NCBI RefSeq assembly: GCF_905404315.1
Contig: NC_066265.1
Location: 12,757,501 to 12,821,500 of the forward strand
DNA: 64,000 nt
Reading direction: 5' to 3'
DNA from: Leptidea sinapis
Taxonomy: Eukaryota; Arthropoda; Insecta; Lepidoptera; Pieridae
Part shown: one piece after another, positions 1-12,300 of the stretch
Layout of the letters: every line of letters starts with the position of its first letter
How positions within the stretch are numbered: position 1 is the stretch's first letter
Program-made: the position numbers and the translations under genes
Notes under the pieces: model-generated
Told to the model about the DNA's origin: nothing
What the model saw: only the letters and a program-made list of their open reading frames with translations
The model's database searches: none

Positions 1-314
1 CCTTCGGTCATTCTCAAAGCCACTTTCTATTACGCAAGATCTTCAAATCTCAATTGTTTAACCAAAATGATCTGATATAGAATCAATCTCCGCTTTCTTT
101 TTTGACATCAATCCATCTCTTTAGATATCTCCTCTTTTAACCTTTCTGCTGTTGCTGAACTCGCTGAAAAGTTATTTTTGCTGCAAATTGTGCCGTTTCT
201 GCCAGATCATTAATCTCAACAATTATCAAATCTCTGTTTTGTAAATGTACGATAATATGTATCAGCGAACAGCGTGAAAAAGAAATTGAACTAATTGAAT
301 TATTGATTTCACAG
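1..314. other. Intron of the ARMC2-like gene (left edge)
   Basis: This is the partial intron before the first visible ARMC2 exon, ending in a TTTCACAG acceptor. On the minus strand, about 1-230 reads as a broken, frameshifted coding-like stretch that I could not assign. Otherwise nothing is visible. Confidence 0.4.
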
Positions 315-3300
315 GCTCTGATCTTGTGGGCTCTGATGGATCGAACGAGGATGTACTTATTAAGGTACGGAAATCGTTATTTTTCCTATCTGCACTATTC
401 CTGCTAACATTATCAATGTGAACGTTCCTATAAATTTTAATTTCTACACACACTTCACAAAATGATTTTTTGCTAAACCCATAGATTTGTATCTATTATA
501 TTTCCTAATCATTGCGCTGTTTTCTTTCATGATTATATAACGAATTCACTGTTTAACATCGGCACGATACGTCTAACGTTACTAATTCACTATGCCTCCC
601 GTAAGGCCGATTACACACCACACTTCGAACACACCGCGATTGCACTTAAAATTTTTGACATTAGTTTAATACAACTGAATGTAGTTAACTGTTAGCGTTT
701 ACTTGCACTAATGATAAAATATTTCCCACTTTTGGAGGATTTTTTTACTTCCCCGGTATTTTAGCGCAATTTGTATTCAAAGCGTTGATTTAACTGACAT
801 TAAAGGGAATTCAATAGAAACCAGTTCGATCGACTTAAAATATATAAACAGGAAAAATCTTGAATTATAGTACCGTATTTAGTGCTAACAAATGTGTATG
901 TATTTTTAATTTTGCATTAACATTTGCTTATTGGAACAGACAGTTCGTGTTATCGCTAATCTTTGCCTTGCGGATTCGGTCGGAACGGGTGTGGCTGGCT
1001 CATATGGCGAGCGAACTATACGGGCGCTGCTAGCGTGCCTTGAGGTTGCTGAGAAATCGTACTACTCAGAGGTAAAAATACACGAAGCAGGTTGGTAGAA
1101 GTACTTACAACTCTGTTATGATTGTTTGTTGTCTTAAGCCTTTCGTGGGGTACTTCGGCCAGTGATTGGCTTATTGTACTTTGATTTTTTAATTTTAATA
1201 GTAGCTAAAAGTGTTAGTAAAACTGTTCTATTACGATTTATATTATTTTCACATACGGTTCCACTGTAGTTTAAATCTAAAAGAATAAAGAATAGTGTGC
1301 GCTTCTGGACACATGATGCAATTGACACTAACATTATAAAATTTCCAAATACATGCTTACTTTATTGAGATGCGGCTTGCACCGGGCCTGTATAGTGTTT
1401 TATAAGTATACTTAATACTTTAAATAACAGAATCATCTTACAGATGTCAGTAACGCATGATAATGAAGATGACCAATATGATCGATGCGATGAGTTGGCA
1501 GTGGCAGCGCTTGCAACACTCAATAACGTGACGTTCTATTTGGAGCCACCGCCGTCGCCGCGTCGCATCGATGACACCATTGATATGCTGTGTAAAGGTA
1601 GATACAACTTACGTTAGTTACGAGGGGTTGGCTATGGCAGCGCTAGTCACACTCGGCATCGCGACGATGAATAACCGCCAAGAGTCGTAGTATAGTAAAT
1701 GGGTCCCATTGATACTCCATGGTACAGAACTTGAAATAAAGTTGTTTATCGGAAAAAGAAATGGTAATCTTTAATCTAAGACGTTATTCACAGCTACGTG
1801 CAGATGGGCCCAGGGATCGGGCTTGGCGGCGTGCGAGGCGGTGCGTGCGCTTGGCAACCTGTCGCGATCTGCGCGTGCTGCACAAGTTCTCGAGCTAGAG
1901 GGGGCTCTCGATCTACTGCCACGCTTTCACACACACGGTCAGTAAGGTCTTACATACGAATAGAACTAATTTATTATATCGAAGTCAGTAATTCATAAAA
2001 TACACTTTGGTACTTATTATCTTTGATTTTTTTTTCAAATATATATATATCTCATCAATTTCAACCCTTCAAGCCGATTTCTTTTTTTTTGTATTTATTA
2101 TCTCGATTTCTTCTAATGCTATGTACTTGATTTGCGGCCAATTTTGTATTTAGCTGTTAGTTCTCTTGTTCATGATAACATAAGGATGTTGTGACCTGCA
2201 TGAAGTTATCAATGGGCTGGCGACTGTTCGGACAGAGGACGCGAGTGTGCGGTGCTCGGCGGCAGGCCTGCTGGTGAACGTGTGCGGCGCGGGCGGCGGC
2301 GCGGCGGGCGGTGCGGCGGCGGCCACCGCGCTGGCCGGGTCCGCGCGGCGCGGCGACGCTCCGACCGCCGCACTACTCGCCCGCGCCTTGTGGAACGCGC
2401 ACGCACACCACCCGCTCGACCAACAACACTCGGCCCTCGCGACTCAATCACTCGCTCTGTTCATTGGTAAACTATACTAAGTACATAAAAAGATATTATC
2501 AATTACTGTTATCGATGAATAAAATGCCCTTTTTAGCGTTGCATACACATATTAATAATAGCATAATAACCGAAATAAAAAAAATCAGATTTAACTATTT
2601 TAAGCTTTACTTAATATATATATATAATATACTTGCACTCGACCAACCTAACTTGAATGCAGGATTTTATATTAATGATTCAACTTCACCTGTACGCCGG
2701 CCGCCACCTGCTGTAATGCGACATGCAACAGATGGACAAAAAAATTTGAGACGATGTAATAAATGTTTCAATAAAAAATTTTAGTTATATTACATTTTAC
2801 CTTTAGTATATTACATTTACATTATAAGTAAGTTTCTGTTTAAATACATTTATTTTGAGAAAAATCTTTCAGTTCGACCGATTGATAAGATCTTCGTCTG
2901 TGATCTGCCTAAAACCTCCGGCCTTGGGACTCCGCGTCTATAGCCTAAAAACATGATGGGATTTGGTACGGCCAAACCATCGGACGGACTGGTGGGCGTG
3001 AGTGGGCGTTTCGCACCTATTGGTTCGCCGTCGTACTCGGTACAGTCCGAACGGTAATAATAACAATTTTGTGCGATGGACATTCCGACATACCATCGAA
3101 TAAGGTCCGCTACCAGACAGCGTCCGATGGTAAGGCCGTACCAAATCCGACCACGTGCTTAGTGCTATAATGTTGACACTAACGGCAATGGCCGGAGATT
3201 ACCGAATATTGTTACTCATGCAAGTCAATTAAGAATATATAATACTGATAATCACTATTATTAAATAATAGTGTTTATCAGGACACGGGTTAGTAATAAT

Positions 3301-6300
3301 ATAAATGTTTCGTGTACGTAACTACTCACATTGTTCTTGTTTTATATTTTTACCTTGCTACTCATGAGAATCTATCTGTAAATGACTTTCTGTTACTTTA
3401 TCCTGTACCTATCTATTGTAAAGTGTTCAGCTGTAGATTCTCCAATAACAAAATAAATAATCAACCTAAATGAAAACTCCTAAGCCGTACACAAACTAAA
3501 ATTACATTGTCCACGTAAACAAAAATATTCATAAAATGAAAAACACGGGGCCAAACTATGTAAAATATTTATAGGGCCAAACGACAACTATTCCGCATGA
3601 AACTAGAGAATAATCATTTAAATCGGATCATAAATCTCTGCGAAATCGATGTACATAAAAAAACCAATCGAATTGAGAACCTCCTCCTTTTTGAAGTCGG
3701 TTAAAAACGGGCAAATTACAATTTGACTGGCCAGTGATAAAGGCACAATTAAAGTTACACTAGCGGGGCAGACTATTTAAAAAAAAACTTGACTCGTGTG
3801 GTTTTTTGCTTTGATGAGGATAATAATCTCGCGAAAAGTGGTCGTTTTCGTTTTCTTGTTTATGATGCAGAAATGCTGCAACACATGGTCTATCAAAAGA
3901 CAATCGAAGAACATCGAGACTTTTTGGAATTTTTAAGTGTGGGTAGTAATTTGTGGCCACCGACGCATTAATGTACTGAAATTATGTGCCAACCAATATT
4001 GGAGAGCTAAAATGTATTTATCTACACCCATGCTTTAAATCCTCTATTAAAGATTCTGAAACAGTTAGCTTATTGCCAACATTAAAACACCCGATGTCGT
4101 AATAACCATTACATCATCCAAACCAGTGTTGTAATGTTGTACTGAATTTCATTACAACACTCCTTTGTTATTTTTTTTCGATTCTTTCATGCGCAAAGAG
4201 TTTCAACAGACAGCCACATTCTTATTGCTCGATGCGTGGTATCTGTATAAATTTCAAAAAAAGAACAATTTCGTTTACGCGCGTTCCACACTACCAGTAC
4301 GTCGCGCGGCGTAAAAAAAAATAAGTTAGGTATTCGAATCCCCGCCATTTTTCTTGAAAAAATGAGCGATTCAAGTTTTGACGGCACTCCGCCGGATATT
4401 TTAAGCGCTGCAAAAGAACATAATATTTTAGTGAATTTTAATTATTGCGCTATACAAAATGTAAATTACTACTAAAAAATAAATAATTATTTCATTAATG
4501 CTTCGTTTATTTGTATATAATCAGGAATGGATGATACTATATGATATACTACTAGGACTGACTGTTTTAATGTTAGCAGTAAGCTAACTGTTTTGGAATC
4601 TTTTAGAGGATTCATATAATGGGTGTAGATAAAGTCTTGTATGCAACTGCTGATAATTAGGTATTAAAACACTCATGTGATATCTATCTATTATCACCAC
4701 CCACATTCGTGATTTAATACCCCTTATTACACAACAGTTGCATAAATATTACCACACCTATAATGTATTACCCTCAAGGATTAAGATTAAGGATTGGTCT
4801 TCGCTTCGCTCCAACTAGATACAGTGGGGTATCTAGTTGGACCTAAGAACAATAGGTTTTTTACACGCTTTTTATTAGCTTCACCTGTATGTTTGTATGT
4901 TTTGTAACCGCCTTATTTGGGCGCGATTTTGACTCACTTTAAACGGCTAGATTTCGTTCAAACTTTGTATATTTATCGAGGACCGATGACATTACACTAA
5001 TTTGATAAAATTATTAAATTTTTCAATTTGCAAAATATGATTTTTGTTAATTTATATAATTTTTAAATAAATAAATCACTAATAAGCGCCATCTAGTAAT
5101 TTATTGTAAACTACAAAGGAAACGCGCGACATGTCGAGACAGTTCCACAAAATTAAAGTATCTAATTCGTGTAGAAGCGAATAGATGACGGTGAATTTAT
5201 ATTTCCATTATAAATTATTAATGCGTGATTTAACTGAGCTAATTATTATAAGAGCTAGTTCGGGGATCTCGGCCTAGCTGAATTAAGTGATCTTTCAATA
5301 TAACTAAATTATTTTTATTCGCAAATATGTATTAAAATCCCTTCATTCAATCTAAAAAAATTAACTAAAAAATGAAAAATAAATAATAGTTTAAAAAACT
5401 TAAGAACACGCTTTATACAAAATTCAACTAAAAAATAGAAAATAAATTTAAATTGAAAATAGTGTAAAAAAATATTATATATTTCATTACAAAAAAATGT
5501 GGGATGTAGAAGAACTATTATTTTAATAATATCTTAAAGTCCTAAGTATATTACATTTAAGTTAATAAAATACAAAATACTTACTGGTGATATGTGGCAA
5601 TCAGGTACTTAAGTTTCAATTATTAGCAAAGTTTAACAGAACGTGTGGCACATCAAGGTCACATTGTTCGAGACTGGCTTGTGACGCCCACTTGGACGTA
5701 GTATTAGTTGTCGCACATTGCGACTACGCCTGCGGTATCTAGTTGCAGCGCAGCGGAGACCAATCCTCAAACCAAATCTTAAGTGTTTATATAGCATTCT
5801 CAATACAAAATTGTTTTTAGTGAAAGTGCCTACATACTGTATTACTTAGCAAATATAAGTTGCCTCGGGTCTTCTTCACTACATAATGCTCAGTGTCAAC
5901 TTTACATGACACCCGCTTTAACAAATAATGGGGGCTTTTTAATCTAAACTATACAATACAATTTAAAAGAGAATTATAGTGTGTTCACCTTAAAACTCGA
6001 GAAACGTTATTTGAAATTCATTCATCAAATCGAATTGAAATGAAACTTTGCACATATAACATGACATTGTATTTAAGAATTGACGAAATAACAAGAAATA
6101 CTGTGAAATTTTGTTACTAACTACTTCAATCTACAAATTCAGGCTCAAGGACTTGTGTTCAAACTCCAAAGCCGATGATAAATTAAAAAAAAACATCTAC
6201 AAACACTAAATTACTACAGAATACATAATATCAAACAAATAAGTTGTCTATGTAGTCTAGTCTCATCAGCGGTGGATTTACACAAGGAGCAGTTGGGGCA

Positions 6301-9300
6301 AGTTCCCAGGGTGGCAATTTTTTAGGGCGGCAAAATTTGGAAAGTGAAAAAAATTTTGTAAGTAATCAAGATTGGTCAATATAATTAATTAATTCTGTTT
6401 AATCGACCAATTCGCAATTCAAAACGTCGGACGTGTTTGCCTGTGAAAAAATTGATGTAATATTATTATGAGTCAACCAAATTTATAATTGTTAGAAAAA
6501 AAAAAAAACAAATATTTATTTATGTTTTTAGAATATATAGCATATCATAAAGTTTCTGCAATAAATTAGTTATTTTAGTTTTAAAAAATAAAATATATAA
6601 ACTATACGTTTATGTAAAATTTCAGTATTGGGGCGGATTTTTTTCCGGTGCCCAGGGGCGGCATTAAGTTTAAATCCGGCTCTGAGTCTCACCTGTATGT
6701 TTGCTTCTGGATGATTTACAAAGAGTATCTTAATAATAATAATAATAATAACTAAGGACTTGGAAAGACTTAAAACAGAAATATGTTTGTGTTGTTTGAA
6801 TGACAATTACCACGCTCGGATTACGTGTTTCGGTATCATGGCAGATACCGATTGAGTAATTTAATTCAAGGAAAGAGTTTTTCATATCCATTTAAAATCT
6901 TAATTAATATTGGCATGTTGATATTGCTGGGTTGTTGTATTACGATGATGTAATGCAATGGTAAAGGGATAAATAATTTAATTGCTAACTTCAATTCAAT
7001 CGATAAGTGACTCCGTGGCGCAACGGTAGCGCGTCTGACTCCAGATCAGAAGGTTGCGTGTTCAAATCACGTCGGGGTCAAGCAACTCTTTTTTTTTCGT
7101 ATTATTGTATAAATTTATTTTATTTTTAAAGAGTTTTTTAAATTGTCAAAAATTACACACACAATACGAAATTATTTCTCTAAAACCTAAAAGGGGCTTT
7201 TCTTGTAACTGAATAATTTAAGAATGATTTGAATTTTGTTCGTTTATTGTATATTTGGTTTGAACTGATTAAAAATTAAACTAGTAATTTTAAAAGCAAT
7301 CTTACTAATATTTTATTTATTTTTATTTTATTTCTTAGGGATAACAAACAGTTCACACAATACATTTTACAATTTCAAAGTAAAGTAGATATTAAATTAA
7401 TTTTAGTGAGAACCCACACCGTTATCCACAGGTTAATTTTATAGTTACTAGTATCTTACATGATGAATAACAAAGTTTAACATTAATTAAAGTAATATGT
7501 ACAAACAAAAAGAGGAAAGAAATATAAAATTAGATGTCTTAAAACTAATTTATTTACGAAATTTACTTTACATTTAAACAAAAGAGTTACCTAATGCGGT
7601 TTTATATATAAAAAAAAACTATATATATATATTAATCCTGTTCACTTAAAATATCATTTACTTGCTTTTTAAATTTTGTATAATTAGTAATGTAAATTAC
7701 TTATTACGTGGTCCTTACACAATCTGCATAGCATCAAACAGCACAGCAACTTTTGCATAGAACATCTTATCGAATTTCTTTAAGATAACAATTTATTATC
7801 TGTATGACCACAATATTTTAAGATTATATAAACCAGGCGTGGTAAAGAAATTATTTTATATTCATACTTTGAGTGTCAAGATGCCACGCACACAATCCTA
7901 AATCTAAGTTGTTATAATTTATTTATTTATTTAGAGTACTGGTAATAATATGACATTCATAATGTTAACACGAGGAACAAACATAAACTTGTTATGCCTA
8001 CTACTCGGTTGGGTCGAGTTAGTAAGTCTTTTGTTGGGCGATGTATATGCTTCTACAATATGATCCCAGAAAATGTACAAAACAAATGTGTTACGAAGTT
8101 TAAAAGAACTGTTAAAAAAGATTTGTGTGGGAAAGGTTATTATAGCATAAACGATTTTCTTAATTCTCGGACTGGGAATAAAGCGAACAGCCTCAGGCTC
8201 TTTAATTATAAATGTTTATTGTACGATATCACATTATAATCCATATTTTATATTTAAAAAAAAAGCCCGCCGAGTTTTTTGCGCCCATTCTTGTCAGGTC
8301 TGAGGCAGTCTCTTTTGAATGGGTGGTAGTTTATGACGTTCAATAAGTGATTTTAAATCCTATTTTGAATCCAAATATTTGAATTTGAATACCGTCAGCT
8401 CAAACTAAAACACAATAAAAGAAAAATATTTACAACCATTCTTCAATATACTCGATTACAAGAAAAACCCCTTTAGGTATATGGCCAGAAAATTTATTTA
8501 TGTAAGTTAGACCTCCATCAGGGTCTACAATCTTAGTACTCCCTAAGGTCGCGTGACAATATTTTTCCCGGCTTGCGTTGTATATTTTTAACCTATTGCA
8601 TAGCTTCTATCGCGGGCCTTGAGCATGGAGACCGAATCCAGAAATTCCTAAACGAAAATATCCTAACACTTACTTACTAGATGTATATAGATTTTTCGGC
8701 ACGGTCATTACAGTTGCCGTGGAACAGCGATTATCACGTATGCTTGTGCAGAAGGTCCCAGGTTCGAGCCTGGGGTACATCTTGATTATTTTTTTAATTT
8801 CTTTATTTTTTTATCACGTTTTTTTAATTTTTATTATTATCACAGGCATTTTATCAAAAAAAAACCGCATAATTAAAATAAATAAATAATGATAACTGCA
8901 TAAGTTGATAAAAAATGCTATGCAATAGCTTTTCCGCGGCAGTCCCCGAGTGCCACACGTCTCTTATTCTTTTTTTGTAATAAAATTTTAAATGTATCGA
9001 TATTGTGCATTAGTTTCACTTCAAAAAGAAAAACCTTTTACTCAATTGTTTCTATTTTCAAATTAAACCTTGTCATCATAAGTTTATACATAATACAAGT
9101 TTATACCCAATATACCCAACACGATAGTCATAAAGAGAACAACACACTGTATTATAAGTAGCTCTTTGCTATTTTTTGCAATTTATTAATCAGCCTAGCG
9201 TAGAGAGAATATCTCTAAGAAAAAAGCGATTCACTCGTTTGTATGAAACGTGCAGTCATTGATAGATTGACAGATGACGGCTATAATCTTGTAAAAAACC

Positions 9301-12300
9301 GGAGAAAGCCGTAATCCACTACGTTTAAGGCAACTGTTCGCTTTCAAACGTAGACGGATTTTACTTCGTCGATCAATTGTAATTGCTATTTCAAACTTAT
9401 GTCAAATCACTGCACGATTCATACTTAACTAAATTTAAAAAAAAATCTTAGGCTGGGCCTCTTATTACATAGTATTTACATCCTCTTTTTAACCGAGTTC
9501 AAAAAGGAGGTTCTCAATTCGATCGGCATTTTTTTATGTATGTACACCGATTACTCAGAGATTTATGATCCGATTTACGTAATTCTTTCGTAATTCGATG
9601 ATTCATTCAGGTTGATGATATATTATTATTATTAACTGACACTAAAAAAAGTTACGTTTAAAAAAACCGACTTCAAAAAGTGAAAAGTCTCAAATAACTA
9701 AAAATGTAATACACCTGTTATGCAAAACTTTATCTTTAACATTAATAACATACTATTATTTGTATGTGCTACATATTGATAGCTTTGATGTCGGTGCCAA
9801 GCCAAAGGTAATAGTAGGTGGATAGCGGGATAGCTTCGTCTCGAACAAAATAACCCAAGCGGACAGACACGCGTGGCCAGACAATCTTAATAATTAAAGT
9901 AAGTAAGCTGTTTATAATATTAAGTTTTATTTTGTTTAAGGGCTTGGCACCGACTTAAAACCTATCAATAGGTAGCACATATAAATAACAGTATGTCATT
10001 AATATTAAAGGTAAAGGTTTGCATAAGAGGTGTATTATATTACATTTTTAGTTATTTGATACTTTTCAGTTTTTGAAGTCGGTTTTTTTAAACTAAGTTT
10101 TTTTATTTTTATTAATGCTTCGGAAAAACTACCAAAGAATATACTTGGTGTCGGTAGTAGAACCACAGATTATAGATTTGTTCCATATACATGTCAAGTT
10201 CCTCCTAGTTCTTTAGTATTTTGTAATAACTATAAAAAAATCTTGATTAACCTACGCTCCACAGATGACGACTCTGTTTTCACGCCGTGCGAGGCTATTG
10301 GCGGGAGTCAAACAAGCGAAAGAAAACAGCACGTAAGAATATTATACATACATATACAATATTTATAATTTTGCAGTATTATCAACGTATATTATGTTAG
10401 TTATGCCCCAAACGAATTGGGGCAGAATCTCCACCAAAGTTTTTGAATTAAAACCACCAAATATTTGAATAGTGTTAAAAATTCCAACTTTAACCCTTCC
10501 TTTACACTGCTCGGGAACTTGTTTAGGAAAGTAGTGTTGTGTATAGTTGTTTGTTTTGACTCGGGCTAAAATGAGGATAATTTTGGGAATCCACCGGAAC
10601 AGTGTAGGGCCAGGTAATGTCCAGTGTGTGTCTCAGTAAATGTAAACCGTCGAGTGTATTTTGTCGTTTGTATGGGTAACTGATTCCACGTAACATCAGC
10701 TGGCTCATAATGTAATCGCAGCTGAAAAATCAGTTATATTTTGCTTATTTTTTTAAAAGAATGCAGCAGTTTTAGATAATTTATACGTCTAGAACTCTAG
10801 ATAGAGTCTCTTCCTGTTAGACAACCGGTAAAAACAGGCCAGGAATATTAGTTTAGTGTGCGTGACAAGCTACGTCTTACACTTTACGCGATTTGTATGA
10901 TACTTTGTGTTAGTGTGCGTGAATTGCTCAAAATAGAGGTTAGCTAAAACTCAATTTTATTCGACATTTTCACAGCTGTCATGTCAGAGTCTAGACGTAT
11001 AAGTGATCTAAGGTAGCAGCAGCATAAAAACTTAAAAACTATTTTGAACATAAAACTCTGTACATATCGAATTGAATAAATACTCTTGCATTTTGTTTTC
11101 CTCTTGTTATGTACTGCCAGTGTAATTTGCAAAATAAATATCTTGGAGTTATAATATCACTTCACACTATAAGTACAAGGCACAGGTATATTTTATTTTC
11201 GAGAAACCTCACCCTGTCAGAAAACTTTGACAGCGTGCATAAAACGCCCCATAAATAAAAAGGCGTGGTTTTGGGTGAAATCGAAATTAATAAGCTTGTA
11301 TTAATAGACTTAAATAAGTTATTTGTTGCTTATTCTCACATGAATGATAAAGCTTTCTTAGAAATTCTCTTAGGCAGACTCTTAGATAATTGTGCGTCTA
11401 CATCTTGGTCTACATAGACTGTGAAAAAAATAGCACCGTTCAGTTAACCTCTATATTCAATAACACAAGCACTAAAATCAAAGACTCAAAAATCGCGAGA
11501 CATCAGCAGTAAGAGGCTCTGTCTAGGCGTATAAATTATCTAAGGCCAGATTGTTCATTATCGTTGTAAGTATAAAGAAGAATTTATACTTACGAACGAT
11601 TAGTGAGGCTTAATGGCCTATTTGACATTTGACAGGTTAAATTTGGATTGGCACAAGACTGCGAGGAACCAAACAGTGAAGAACAGAAGAGTGATCTCGA
11701 GGTCATGATCAATGGTCACAGATCTGACGGTGAAGAGGAAGATGTTGGGTATGCAATAAAATATAATCACATTTAGCTTGGAACTTTACCAGTGGGAAGG
11801 CTCCTTTGCACATGATACATTATGGTTACCACAACGGCGCCTATTTCTGCCGTGAAGCAGTAATGTGTAAACATTACTGTGTTTCGGTCTGAAGGGCGCC
11901 GTAGCTAGTGAAATTACTGGGCAAATGAGACTGAACATCTTACGTCTCAAAGTTACGAGCGCAATTGTAGTGCCGCTCAGAATTTTCGGGTTTTTCAAGG
12001 ATCCTGAGCGGCACTACATTGTAAAGAGCAGGGCGTATCAATTACCATCAGCTGAACGTCCTGCTCGACTCGTCTCTTATTATCATAAAAAAAAACAGTA
12101 GTAACAATTTGGCGTTTACTTCACGACCACATTACCTCTGGTCCTCGCTCGAACATGAAGCCTTCAATCGTTCCCCTTTAACCCCCTCGCCTCGTCCTGT
12201 TGCGTCAGTACGGTTTGCAGCTTCATTACCGTTAGGTACATGTCGTGATATTTTCGTGCTATCACCGCTTTGTTTTTGAAGTTTTCATTGTTACGTTGTA

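Noticed and set aside
2209..2784. Long frames on both strands over 2209-2784
   Set aside because: They overlap the GC-rich ARMC2 exon and its intron; only the + frame that fits splice phases is retained.
11786..11998. 70-codon minus-strand ORF
   Set aside because: It lies inside SINE family S, and similar peptides appear at other copies (32730, 57791, 63300).
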